Shown here piece by piece: positions 21,679-32,731 of a DNA stretch of 64,000 nt. The translations under genes and the position numbers were made by a program. Position 1 is the first letter of the stretch, and each line of letters opens with the position of its first letter. The notes under the pieces are model-generated. The model saw only the letters and a list, made by a program, of their open reading frames with translations, was not told where the DNA came from and did not search any database. The stretch comes from Tenebrio molitor (lineage: Eukaryota > Arthropoda > Insecta > Coleoptera > Tenebrionidae), in assembly GCF_963966145.1 (NCBI RefSeq), contig NC_091052.1, forward strand, positions 18,104,001 to 18,168,000, in the 5' to 3' direction.

Positions 21679-22365
21679 TAGGGATGGGCGATATACATCG
21701 ATGTTAGCCGAACATCGATGTTTTGATTTCAATCTTCGATATTTTGACATCGATGGTATTCTTTTTCAAACGTCAATATTTTATCGATGTTCGTAATAAA
21801 ACATCGAACATCGACCAAAAAAAAAACAAACAAACATTAATACAGTTTCCAAGAGGTGACGTGAACGGCCCTTCTGGGAAGTGCACGTGTATATTTGGCC
21901 CTGACTTCGCAGATCGGGATCGGTTGATCAGTTTCCACTTTCCGCTGCGGCGTTGCCATCGCATTTGCTTTTGCGTTTCATTCTGAGTCTCTCTGATTCT
22001 GAGTCTGAGTTGAAAGTGAACAGAACAGAAGTGAAAGACTTCTTGTTGTCAATGTTATTATTTTTGTTTTGCAATCTATTGATAAAAGCTTTTGGAATCT
22101 ATAATTTTCGTAATTCTAGTTGGATACCTACCTAATTTTAATTTTTTGATATTTTAGTTTTGTACTTTAAACAGTTAATAAACATGTTTTTTATCAACTT
22201 ATTAATTTAATATGTTCAAATGACTATTTTCGTCCCAATTTTTAATACCATCGATGTTTCAAAATATCGATGTTTTTTGTTCGATGTTTCCTACCCATCG
22301 ATGGTCGCTACCGATGTCAACACCGATATTGAACATCGATGTTTGTGTTCGATGTCCCATCCCTA
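21679..22365. mobile_element. hAT-type MITE inserted in OR exon 1
   Basis: 687 bp, ends TAGGGATGGG / CCCATCCCTA, flanked by the 8 bp direct repeat GCTTGAAC (21671-21678 and 22366-22373). The 8 bp duplication and TAGGG-type terminus are hallmarks of hAT elements. The sequence near both ends is packed with ATCGAT palindromes (eight exact copies), probably transposase-binding sites. There is no transposase. Excision of the element and one repeat restores the receptor frame exactly. Confidence 0.95.
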
Positions 22366-22628
22366 GCTTGAACTACGTATGACAGGGTTAAAAATGATGC
22401 ATTTGTCATTTTCTCAATGTCTCCAAAAGCTGTAATCATGTCGGCGAGTTGGGATAGAATGCACATGATATACATGAACCCCATTATAAATGTAGTGTAG
22501 ATGCGGTAACAGATTCTTTTAGTTTTGGTTCCATGTTCGGGACAAAGATAGCCAAAAAGTTGGAGACCGATTATGTTAACTTTCACAATATCTCTCAAAT
22601 CTAATTTTTCAAATGATATACTCGTCAT

Positions 22629-22955
22629 GCTGAAAACAAGTCACAACTAAAATCACAAAGAAAGTGGGTTTGTGTCTGTTAAATACGAATTATTGAAATA
22701 CAAAAAATTAGTGGTTCGGTTTGATTCATCAAATATCTTATTAATTCACAGTGGGTATTATTATTTCGTGTCAATTAATATTGAAAGACAAGCTAAATTT
22801 CCTTAATGTAAAATTTATCTCGCTTTACATCAATTAAAGGCATAGTAGGCAGCAATGATAAATGTTTCGACAAGATAGTAATTTGTATTGGTAATTTATA
22901 TCTATAATGTATGATACGAACAATTGACACAGTAAATATTTCTTTTAGACATTAT
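22629..22955. other. Upstream region of the OR gene; nothing specific seen
   Basis: AT-rich sequence 5' of the receptor start on the minus strand. It should hold the promoter, but I cannot point to a clear TATA or initiator. Confidence 0.35.
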
Positions 22956-23009
22956 GTGGGGTTTAAGATTCCGTTTGTATTTTGCTAGATTAAAATTTCA
23001 GAAGAACGA

Positions 23010-24527
23010 TAATAATAATAATAATAAATATATTTCCTACAGGAAGCACCCAATTACAGGAAATAATGTGCTGAGAGCACGGTACATACAACTAGATTAC
23101 AAGTTAATAAGTCATAATAATGATCAACTCTTTAAAGACAACAGTCGGTATTCTACAGCGTCAAGAATTGCTTTCAAAGAGTCAAAGTGAATGTCACACC
23201 TTGTAGCGAACCGATTAAAGTTGTTACACATTAAAATAATCGGCGACTTAAGCAACACATTTGTTCTGTAGCTCGGAATATAAAACGTAGTGTAGTTTCG
23301 ACTATTCATGCGAGGAACATGAAAGCTAATTTTGCTTAAAAGAAATGAACAATCAATTTTATGATGTACAAGCTTATACAGAAATGATACAACGGCATTT
23401 ACTCTGCGAGTATACAAAGACTTAAGCTTAAATCTGCCTAATAACATGTTGTTATCATAATTTCTTATAGGGTAAACACCGTCAAGTTGAAAACTTAAAA
23501 ACTTCAAAAATTTTCGTTGGACTTTCTCGAGTTCATTAATATTTGTGATGTATGTCGGATACCATATAAGTTCCAGTTGAGATCTAATCAATGACGTGTA
23601 CAGTAACAATAGAATTTTTGGATTGCTGAAGTCTTTACAATTTCTAAATACAAATCCATACGTTTTTAGAGCTTTGCTAACAATATTGTTAAGATGATCG
23701 TTAAAATTTAATTCGGTATCGAAAGTGACACCCAAATCTTTGAATTTGTAGACTCGTTCTAAACGATGTTGGTCAATTATATACGTATGTTCCTTGACAG
23801 AACGAATCCGGGAATATGAGGATACAAAACATTTAGCAGTATTCAAAGAGAGCCGATTTCGAGATGACCATTCAACAACAGCGTCTAAGTTATTTTGTAG
23901 TAGATTAAAATCACTATCAGATTCGATTCTAATAAACAATTTAAGATCATCAGCGAAAAGCAACTTTTCACAGGTAATAACATTGACCATATCGTTTATG
24001 AAAAGTAGGAATAGAAGAGGTCCAAGGTTTGAGCCTTGCGGAACGCCTGAGGTCGGTGTAAAGGACTTGGATACAAAGTTTTGGTAGGTAACATAGTGGC
24101 GCCTATCTAGCAGATATGACCGAAATAAGGCAAGTAAAGAATTATCAAAACCAAACTGTTCAAGTTTTCTGAGTAGAATGAAATGATCGATTTGGTCAAA
24201 CGCTTTCTGAAAATCTGTATATAGAACGTCCACTTGATATTTAGAGTCAATTGCCTCTGAAACGTATTGCGAAAAATAAGCGAGGTTGGTGAGTGTTGAT
24301 CTTCTTTCTACAAATCCGTGTTGATGAGGTGAAATATAGTTCTTTACGCCTGCATAAATGCGTTTATATAATATAGATTCTAAGATCTTTGAAAAATTAC
24401 ATATTATGGAAATGGGTCTAAAGTGTTCGATGTTTGACAAATCTCCTTTTTTAAAAATCGGTGAGACCCGTGCTTGCTTCCAAACTGTGGGAAAAGTTGA
24501 AGATTTAATTATGAGGTTGAATATCGA
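23010..24527 (-). mobile_element. 5'-truncated jockey-like non-LTR retrotransposon
   Basis: On the minus strand the coding match runs from about 24527 (IIKSSTFPTVWKQARVSPIF) to the stop at 23124, followed by a short trailer and an ATT microsatellite tail (about 23030-23010). A related 3' fragment lies at 31838-32085. ORF1 and the endonuclease are missing. Confidence 0.85.
23124..24440 (-). pseudogene. Reverse transcriptase, truncated at its N-terminus
   Basis: 438 residues from the listed start, with the frame open upstream to about 24527. Motifs: KKGDLSNIEHFRPIS, HQHGFVERRST, TDFQKAFDQIDH, SGVPQGSNLGP and the catalytic LFADDLKLF, then the thumb and C-terminal region ending at DAVEYRLLSLKS. 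No zinc knuckle. There is no internal stop, so the truncated copy is young. Clade by look: jockey/CR1-like; a phylogeny would decide. Confidence 0.85.
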
Positions 24528-24621
24528 TGTATCGATATAACGGTATGTGATGGAATGATAAAACTATTTTGTAGATAATCAGAACAAAATACAAAATGTA
24601 TGTAATATCGTATCTGAAAGC

Positions 24622-25305
24622 ACCAGTATACATCATGAGTCAACTAAAACAGGACAGTCGCATAAAACAGAAACTAAAGAATAATTTGAAATTTTTTTGT
24701 AGTAAATTTAATGTGTGATACATTCTCATTGTATGCACATTTTTTAGGATTCTATAATAACCCTGTTTTTTAGGATTCTATAATAACCCTGTTAGGAGAT
24801 ATTAATTAAAACAAGACGACAAGAAAAATTTTTTTGTACAAATTTGTATCTTTTTATATTCAGTTGAAGAAGGATTTAAAAAAAATAATATTAGTGCAGT
24901 GTAGTGATCCTGTTGTCTTTTGTTTTGAATAAATGAGCAACATTGCTGAAATAATTCTTAAGAGTATTAAGGGATTATTGTGAGCAAATCGGTTTAATTT
25001 TTACCAAAACAAATGCACTAACGTTATTAAAAGAAAATCTTCTTTTAAACTGAATATAAAGAGGTATAAATTTGCACAAAAATGTTTTTCTTGTTTTAAT
25101 TAATATCTCTTAACATAGGTTATCATAGAATCCTAAAAAAAATGTGCATACAATGAGAGTGTACCACACATTAAATTTACCACAAAAAAATTTCAAATTA
25201 TTCTTTAGTTTCTGTTTTATACGACTGACCTGTTTTAGCTGACTCAGGCTGTATACAGAGTGGTCCCGATATAACCTGCCAAAAAAATTCTGGTTTATTG
25301 GAAGG
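24622..25305. mobile_element. Foldback element with long inverted arms
   Basis: The left arm (ctaaaacaggacagtcg, ataaaacagaaactaaag) and right arm (ctttagtttctgttttat, cgactgacctgttttag) pair over more than 150 bp. The left arm has a 26 bp tandem duplication (ttttttaggattctataataaccctg at about 24735-24790). Related fragments are at 10304-10390, 16945-17010 and 17461-17884. It is non-coding, and the target duplication is unclear. Confidence 0.75.
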
Positions 25306-26457
25306 ATCTAACAAGTCCAAAAACCCCTTTTTATTAGGTCCAAAATAATGGGGATAAATTAACCCCTATCCACACCCATTCGACGCTGCTGACCACAAAA
25401 ATACGTACTGTTACGTTATTATTTTCTACCACAACAGGTGAAAACTTAAATTTCCCGACTACCCTGGGGATAATTTAAAATAATGCTTTTCGTGACTGAT
25501 GGTCTCCAGGTTCGGCACACAAACGCACTAACGTCTCGAGAGCAAGACTGTAGAAATGTACAAATGATGATTCACAAACACGGTGTTATACCAGGTGTTG
25601 GACAGAAACACAGACGATATTAATAACTAAGTTTAATCCTCGTTTCTTAGATATACAGTGAGACAAATTAACAAATTAAATCCAACCTAGATGCCACTGC
25701 GGGCGATACACTGTAATCTATAAAAGGAGATACCAGGATATAACTCAAATGTTACTCCGGAAACTAAGATAAAGCACTTTAACAATTCAAGGGATTCAAA
25801 ATGTAATGGCATGAAGTGAACTAAAAGAAAATGAAGTCCAGAGGTGATCTAAAATGATACGCTGAAGGCGCTTAATAACTAGTAAAATTTACAAAAAGTG
25901 CCGGTACTACCAGGCTATATTCAAGGTTAAACAATTTAATAAATTTAAAAATGAAACATCCCTTACACCGGGCCTGAGGCTTGAAATCCAATGAGAGTCC
26001 CGGGAAGAGTGAGCTGGAGGAAGGTCCTCCGAGTCCCTCTTCCGCCGCTGGTCTATCACGCCGTCCGTATCCTCGGAAGGTCCTCGGGGTTCTTCCTCCC
26101 CTCGACCCTTCCTAAGGATAAGTGAAAGTAAGTGGGAGTTAGCCCCGGTGAAAAAAAAAGGTATGATAATGAAAGTGATAAAAACCTCCGAGAGCCAGCT
26201 AGCGCGTCTTTTCTGACGAGGTCACTTCAGGTGCGCGTTCATAAAATATGGGCGAAGGTAGAGTGTGGGGAATATCACGTGACTGCAGTGTCACTCCGGC
26301 ATTATGAACGGAATCGGGTAAACGCGTGTTTTTTGTTTTTGTAAATGTCAACATTGTCAACTCACATTTAATTGTCGTCTATTTAACCACCTGCTTAAAT
26401 GAAGATCAACAAATTAAAAATGCAATTTGACGAAAGAAAATAGTTATTTACATTAGA
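25306..26457. other. No gene seen; purine/CA-rich non-coding stretch
   Basis: No ORF with a recognisable domain. A tgttacg at about 25406 resembles an LTR start, but no matching end was found. The 25960-26130 part is GC-richer (gggcctgagg, ctcttccgccgctgg). It could be untranslated sequence of a dead LTR element on either strand. Confidence 0.35.
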
Positions 26458-26555
26458 GTACGGGATGTGAATTTTCCGGCACGACAACTGGTTTCGGGCA
26501 CGATGGCGCAGCCGAGTGCCTGATTAGTTGGAGGGCCGGAAAATACGTCCCGTAC
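26458..26555. repeat. Foldback hairpin with GGCGCAGCCGAG loop
   Basis: Arms gtacggga...attttccggc and gccggaaaat...tcccgtac pair, and inner arms caactggtttcgggcac / gtgcctgattagttg extend the stem. The loop is gatggcgcagccga. It resembles the hairpin at 57002-57098 in its centre. Confidence 0.7.
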
Positions 26556-26815
26556 GACATTTGTATTAGACTTTTCGGCTGACCAAAATATTAAATCTTT
26601 TAAAAATCAAGACTAATTTTATTGTAGAATTTGACATCGTCAATAAAGAATCGAATGCTGTGGAATCAATTGCTTGACGACCGTGACCCCTCATTTGTTT
26701 TTTTCCTAACAAATTATTTGCAGGCTAAATTTTCACGGTCGTGCTTCAAAATTTGATTTTGGTGTATTAATCGAGTGAAAAAAATGTCTAATATATAATA
26801 TAGAGTGAGTTAAAT

Positions 26816-27570
26816 GTGACACCTGAGGCAGTACAACTAGTGGCAGGACTAAATTCTAAATTATTACCACAAAAATCGAAACAACGTTACATAGGACAAT
26901 TTTTTCTCACGAAAGTATGTAATAACTATTCTTTAATTCACAAATTTTTAATAAACCATATTTTATTACAGACAGTTTTATTAATAGGTGTTTGTGGTGC
27001 CTGTCTCCGAAAGGAGTTATATACTCTGAAAATGGAAAATGTCAAGAGAAGATATTATATTGATAACTGACACACAAACCAATATTTGTAGATCGTTTGC
27101 CATTACCAATCCAAACTGGGTTGAAACTATGAAGAAATATATGGAAGTCAGGTTAAATTGGTATTAATACAATTAAAACAATTTCAAATAAAATTGACAA
27201 ATATTTGAACCTTGATTGCCCTATGGACACAAGATTGAAGTTCCTAAAATGACTCGTGATGACTGATGGCCTTCCTTCAACATCAAAAACAAAATGTACT
27301 GTGTTGCAGCTACAGCTCAAACAATGGTGAGTTGTGTCATAAACTTCGATACAGTGCTTTAATCTAATTGAATTTTTAGCAGTTGCTTCCAATGTAACCA
27401 TCCAACATTGAGAATTCCATCATCAGTACCGTAAGAGAAGCACCAGTACAACATATTGACATTCAACCCAGAAGTAATAAAGCTGACAGTTACCAAATTG
27501 TTTCTGCATTGTTCTCTAAAGTGGAGAATTGTAACAATAATGTTTACAACTGTAATTTTACAAAATAAAT
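26816..27570 (+). pseudogene. Remnant of a Crypton-type tyrosine recombinase
   Basis: Pieces in order on the plus strand: AVQLVAGLNSKLLPQKSKQRY (N-terminal, about 26828), LLIGVCGACLRKELYTLKME (about 26987, carrying the first catalytic Arg region), then after a one-base slip near 27045 DTQTNICRSFAI and NPNWVETMKKYMEVR, and finally KVENCNNNVYNCNF to a stop at about 27570. This order fits the insect Crypton-like recombinase family, which moves circular DNA by tyrosine recombination rather than DDE chemistry. The middle and the catalytic Tyr region (HxxR...Y) are lost or scrambled, so the copy is dead. Family assignment is from memory of the pattern. Confidence 0.6.
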
Positions 27571-27571
27571 T

Positions 27572-29120
27572 ATGTTAATAATGTTGCAAATTATTAAAAT
27601 GTCTTGTACTTAACCACTACTTCCTGGTGAAAACGAATCATCTTTCTTCAGGTGAATACAAGATTTTGGGGTTAGAATGTTTTTATTTTCCAGTTGCACT
27701 TTAGCACTAACAGCTAGTACTGGATAAAGTAGGTACACAAAACCATATATCAACTTCTGTGGTTTAGTTTTGCAGATATTTATGAAATACCTGACAATTG
27801 TCAAACTTTTTGACATATACAGCTGCCAACCCAATAGGTTGTATTTTCCCTGTTACGATTATTTTCTTTTTCGATCGATATAAATTAAACAAACACATTT
27901 ATCGGAAAAATTATACAGGGAAATGTGTTTTTTTACACTAAATTAAAGTAACGTATGGACACTTTAATTTTAAAGTAACTGTGAAAAGAATAAATCAACG
28001 GTGTCCGCACATTTTTCCCGTACTCCACTAGATTTTTCCCACATTCCACTAGAAATTTTTGACATTGTACGGGAAATCGCACCTCCCTTGACCTAAAGTG
28101 TAAGGTAACGCTATATTTCCCAGATTGGGAGGCCGAAAAGAAAATTAATTGTTTGTGGTCCAAAAAACGGTTTTTCCCTGTAAATTTGTTATCCCCGGAT
28201 TCAATACAGGAAGGGGAAGAAGAGAATATAAGTGTGGTTGCACAAGGAATACCTTTAAGAATTGGATATGTTGAACGGATTGCACCGGGGTTAACCAACA
28301 GATAATTTCAAATGCATTGCAGTCAGCCATTCCAGTTTCGAAAATTTTGTCCCCATTATTGAAAACATAATTTAAAAATGTATAAAAACACCTTAGAACA
28401 TATTTTTTTCACGCAGCCGCCGCTTCACTGCCGCCAGATATTTGACAGACGTCAAATCTGACGTATGGGTAATTTCTCCCGCACCGCTAGACATCGGTAA
28501 CATGGGCACACTCCTTGTGTCACTCTAAACATTTGTGAACGATCTGGGGTAGCGTGATTATTCTCCCAATTTTAATTTGTGAACGGCGTTTGGGTGACCC
28601 ACGGGTAACCTTTATACCTACCCAGAGTATTTATGAACGCGCTCCAGGTCTGATAGCGTGTACTATGTAAAAGAAATGCCAAAATGGCGGACAGAAAGGG
28701 AAAAACGCTGAAGGACCTTGCCAGATACGAGTTGCTCCTGGACTCGGGTTCCTCGGCCAGGGACAGTCCGGTGTGAGGTCCTGCTCTCTGGTGGGATCCT
28801 GGGGGATGACGCCGGCCCAACAGGGTGGCGAAAATGATCCGCTGACGCGTAGGGTCGATGACCCTCGTGAAGGAAGCCTAAATCCGCCGCAACGTACGGT
28901 TGGAGTTCCTCTTGAACGAATTCCCAGCCGCTTCGGTCTTCCTCCACGGGTTCGCCAGCACCTGTTGCACTGAGAAAACACCCCCTAATCTCCCCCTTTG
29001 AACACAAACACTCACACACGGATCGGTCGTAAACCTCTGACGGGAACTATAGGCCGTGCCCACGATATACATAAGAACTGGTACGCCCACTTCCCTATAC
29101 TTCTCTAATAAATAAGCGTG
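27572..29120. other. No gene supported; includes a GC-rich island at 28680-28990
   Basis: Several overlapping open frames exist on both strands in the GC-rich part (28663-29019 minus, 28773-28973 plus), which is what high GC alone produces. A short plus-strand frame begins at an ATG at 28683 and closes after 30 codons. No domain is recognised. AT-rich parts on either side hold nothing I can name. Confidence 0.4.
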
Positions 29121-29155
29121 TCAAAAAGGCACCCCAGGTGTGAGCTTCAAAAGTT

Positions 29156-29362
29156 ACTACTAGATGGCGCTGTATGTACGAGGGACTGTCATTTATGAGT
29201 TTTGAATAAGGATATATCCATATTTATAGATTTTATATTGCCACAAAGCACACACTTTTTCATTTTTAGCAAAAATCACAATTGTCTAATATTTGAAACT
29301 TTAAAATTTAACGTACAAAGTTCAACAGTGACAGTCCCCGAAACAGACACTGCCATCTAGCG
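29156..29362. mobile_element. Small TIR element (CTAGATGGC ends)
   Basis: ctagatggcg...gggactgtca is inverted at tgacagtcccc...gccatctagcg about 200 bp later. Short, non-coding, probably a MITE; the outer limits may extend further on both sides. Confidence 0.55.
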
Positions 29363-29547
29363 AATTTTTATGAACTATTTTGCGGGCACCAGCTGGTCCC
29401 AAATTTGGCTCTCAAAATGGCGGTGAGTGGGTATACCAGTCTTCTTTCTATCATGGCCGTGCCAAACCCAAATAACCACCACCTGTTGAATTAAGTTGGT
29501 GAAAACAAAATTACACTAAATGTATAATGGCAATTTTGATATTACTA

Positions 29548-29778
29548 CCGGGTGATCAAGAAGGACTGTTTAAGTTGGCAGTATAATTAAGAAAATTTTT
29601 TAATTCGGTTATTTATAACACTGCAACCGGATATGTTTTGTTGGTTTATTTGACAAATATCTGATGTAGGTATAGCATTAACAACGACAAGCCATCAACA
29701 ACCGAAAGTTACTCCTGTTATACGATGTAAAATACAATTCAGTGTTACCAACTTAAACAGTCCTATTTGATCACCCCG
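29548..29778. mobile_element. MITE (TIR CCGGGTGATCAAG), TA target
   Basis: Inverted ends of about 30 bp (GGTGATCAA, GACTGTTTAAGTTGG and complement) with TA at 29546-29547 and 29779-29780. Length 231 bp, non-coding. Confidence 0.82.
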
Positions 29779-29780
29779 TA

Positions 29781-30326
29781 GAATGCTAGACCAATCAAAT
29801 CTGAGAACACAACGTTGCCGGTTGATTTTTTGGGTAGAATGCAGTGTTGGTGGTTATTTGGTTTTGGCAAAGACTATATACTCCATTCTTTATCTTAGTG
29901 AGTGGTGTTTGGGAAAATTTCAGCCGTCAAGTTGAATTTAGGGATTTTTGAAAGTTCCACTGGAAAAGTGCGTTGGTAGTTGTTGAAAAATATTCAAATA
30001 TTACAATAATGTACTTACAGAGACGCCGCAAACTCTTTCTATTTATTATTTTCCGGGTTAAATTGCTCATCATTCATATGCACGATATGCACCGAGACGA
30101 CAGAGACATAACCTCAAACGTGTCATCTTCCTATCGCATCGTTTTCTAAAATTTTAATAACTTGCTTGGGAATTTCAAAATGTTCTAGACCGGCTACACA
30201 CTTTCCGGTCAAATTTGGTCGGGTTACTGGTTACTTTCTCACACCCAAGCTTCTTTGCAATATTGCCCGGCACGGGACGGGAATAATGTTCGGTCCAGGG
30301 GGTTGGCACTTCATATGAAACAGCGA
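29781..30326. other. No gene seen
   Basis: Contains a 33 bp inverted match to part of the 846 bp repeat (29873-29906 against 17949-17979) and otherwise nothing recognisable. Confidence 0.35.
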
Positions 30327-30333
30327 GAAACAC

Positions 30334-31545
30334 CATGACCAACTTCATTCATATCCGCTTCGCTTCTATATGGCCGTCTCAATTTAGCAAAAATTTGTTC
30401 CTGCAAAGTAGTCCATGAAACGTGCATCATGTGTCGCCCTCTTCCGTCAAGTTGACAACTTATTCATTCTAAAGTTTAAATAAATTCGGGTTTATTATGT
30501 TGATTTTTTAACAAAATGGGCAGAAAGTGTTTTATTTGTGGAAATTTGAAGCCTTTTTTCCAATTTCCAAGCGATCCCGGTCAGAAACAAATGGTTAAAG
30601 TCTCTTAAAAGATCTTGTACTATTTTTTGAATAAAATTTCTAAATAGAAGGTAAATAGTTTATTAAATGGTATTATAGATCTCAACAAAATTACAGATCA
30701 TCTTCAAAAAAAGTGACACTCACTAAAGACGCTGCCCCATTCGTATTTGTAGGAATTCAGATCCAAAATATACAACATGCAAAATGTTTCCTTTAGTTAT
30801 TTTAGAACCGTTGTTTGTACGAATTCATATCCTGACCCAGTCCTCAGATGAAAATTAACCTGCTTCTTCACTGCAAAACAATACATATTTGTCAAAGTGA
30901 TCTTTTATATCACTTTTATCCACCATCATACTAGGATCTTTGTTAAGATTAATAGCCCTTCAAAATCAGAGTCAATTGCTGTATCCCAGTGATTCATTTG
31001 TAGGCATTATTGAGAATTGTAAATATAGTACAAAAGCTGTTAGGTACCATTTCTACAATATGAGAAACCATGTATTCATTTGCATGACTTGCTGTATGAT
31101 CACCTCCTTCAAAATTTAGCGTTTTCCTGTGCAGACCACAAAGCTGCAGTATGCAATGTTATTATTAAAACGGCTGCTTAGTAATATTGGTGTAGAATAA
31201 ACTTGAACAGTAAACCACTGAGCTGAAAAGTTTTGAAGTTATAAATAGTGCTCTTACCTTTAAAAATGTGTTTTGTTAGTGTTGTCATCTAGTTAAATTA
31301 AACCCAACATTTTCGTCTTCGTGTTTTTTTTTTAATGGGCTGATAACAGTAATAACATAAAAATGAGGCCATTGACCTTGACGTTAATTAATTGACGTTA
31401 ATGTCAAATTCATTTGTAGTTTGCTTGTTTGTTGAGGAGATGTCGCTAGTAGATGTCCATCAAATGGGAACATTTGATTGCATGTAAAATTCAAAATTGA
31501 AACGGCCATATAGAAGCGAAGCGAATATGAATGAAGTTGGTCATG
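30334..31545 (+). mobile_element. P-element-like transposon with THAP remnant
   Basis: Inverted ends of about 45 bp beginning CATGACCAACTTCATTCATA, flanked by the 7 bp direct repeat GAAACAC (30327-30333 and 31546-31552). The interior begins with a THAP zinc-finger start. P elements have CATG-type ends, a THAP DNA-binding domain and 7-8 bp duplications, so this fits an internally decayed P-superfamily element of 1212 bp. Confidence 0.75.
30516..30608 (+). pseudogene. THAP-domain fragment
   Basis: From the ATG: MGRKCFICGN then FFQFPSDPGQ, matching the C-x2-C and F-x-F-P start of a THAP DNA-binding domain. The conserved Trp segment (KWLKSLK) follows in another frame, so a frame slip ended the ORF at 30608. 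It sits 180 bp inside the left end of the P-like element. Confidence 0.65.
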
Positions 31546-31837
31546 GAAACACATATTTAGTTAATCATACTTTTTATAGATGGCCCCACCATCGTTCCTC
31601 CATGACACTGCCAACAGAAACTTGGTGGGTAAAATTGGTAAAATAAAAATACCAAGACCAAGTAACCAAGTTGTTTTTAGCACGTGCTTAGGTGTTCTGT
31701 GGTGCGAACTCTGTTTCGTTTTTTACTTTTTTTCGTTCTTTCGCAGGTCGTGAACAGTTCGTCTTTGGATCTCCGCTCTTTCGCTTTTCTGCAGTGTTCC
31801 GGTTTGTGTTACTGTTAAGTTAACTACATATTTCTAC

Positions 31838-32085
31838 TACGTTTTATATTCCTAGCTACAGAACAAATGTGTTACTTAAGTCGCCGGTCATTTTAATGTG
31901 TAACAACTTTAATCAGTTCGCTACAAGGTGTGACATACACTTTGACTCTCTGAAGACAATCCTCGACGCTGTAGAATGCCGACTATTGTCTTTAGAGAGT
32001 TGAGATCATTATCTGTAATCTTGTCGTATGTACTGTGCTCTCAGCAATTGGGTGCTTCTTGTAGGAAATATATTTATTTATGTGT
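31838..32085 (+). mobile_element. 3' fragment of the jockey-like element
   Basis: Matches, on the opposite strand, the 3' end of 23010-24527: the last 50 or so codons (RTNVLLKSP to the stop at about 32005) and trailer gtgctctcagca..ttgggtgcttc, ending in TTTA units. Severely 5'-truncated. Confidence 0.8.
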
Positions 32086-32197
32086 ACGTTGTTTTGTCCC
32101 ATCATTTTGTTACATAATGACAGTAGTTATAATATAGTTTGAAAGTTTGTATTTTTTTTTATTGTTACCATTCTCTTTGTGTATGTATTTTTTTTAG

Positions 32198-32331
32198 GTT
32201 GCTCATTCAACACTAATCACATTTTAATCAAAGTTGTGTTACATATAATTATTTAATATTTTATTTTAACGTAAAATATTATATTTTTATGTACATACAA
32301 TGTTGATTGTGATTAGTGTTGATTGGGCGAC
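32198..32331. mobile_element. Small MITE (TIR GTTGCTCATTCAACACTAATCACA-like)
   Basis: Imperfect inverted ends of about 25 bp (caacactaatcaca / tgtgattagtgttg) around an AT-rich 80 bp core. The target duplication is not clear. Confidence 0.6.
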
Positions 32332-32731
32332 TGCAATTCCTTGGAAAAAAAAATATATCATTTGAATATCCCGCGCATTTTTCTCGGATGTTTTACGTTA
32401 AAGAAATCTGTATTTCTGAGACCTTTTAGTGGCTGTGTAAACCCATACCTTCAACAGATGGCGCTACAAAATGTGTTACTTTATGTTTCTCTTTTGAGAG
32501 AGAGAGTGGCCTATCTATTTCTCTTCATCTAGGGTTCGGTCGGACTGACCGACGACGGACGCCGATAATTTTCATATCGGGAATGGTTAAATTTAAGAAT
32601 CGATGTGTACGGCTTACATATTTACATTTCGCGACATAAAATCGTGAGATTTGGACATGAATGCTTGACGAAGTGACGAAGATTTTGAATCTGAATGACA
32701 GCGATGACAGTTAATATTTGATTTACACGAC
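32332..32731. other. No gene seen
   Basis: A 69-codon open frame at 32323-32532 has no recognisable domain. The rest is non-coding, with a gagagagagag run at about 32494. Confidence 0.35.

Larger units (their letters stand above)
19519..22628 (-). pseudogene. Odorant receptor gene disrupted by a hAT MITE (five exons)
   Basis: Exons on the minus strand: 22628-21179 (interrupted at 22365-21679), 21125-21026, 20971-20867, 19789-19634 and 19575-19519, all with GT-AG junctions. Without the insertion and one target duplication the message would encode 390 residues with no stop. Signatures: LPLSGWFPF and MVISGQLSVLNNAF in exon 1, MSQFVVSV in exon 2, EIFLWCYYGNE in exon 3, MIRSQRSLELYAGGYFPLSL in exon 4, KSSWSYFAVLN in exon 5. 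Insect ORs are seven-helix subunits that pair with Orco in the olfactory neuron membrane. The insertion falls at about residue 88. Intron 3 also carries a mariner-type element (19817-20831). Everything else is intact, so the loss looks recent and could be polymorphic. Exon sizes match the genes at 53457 and 63420. Confidence 0.95.

Noticed and set aside
28572..29090. Several overlapping ORFs of 66-118 codons
   Set aside because: High GC content explains them; low-complexity composition, no recognisable motif, and both strands open at once.
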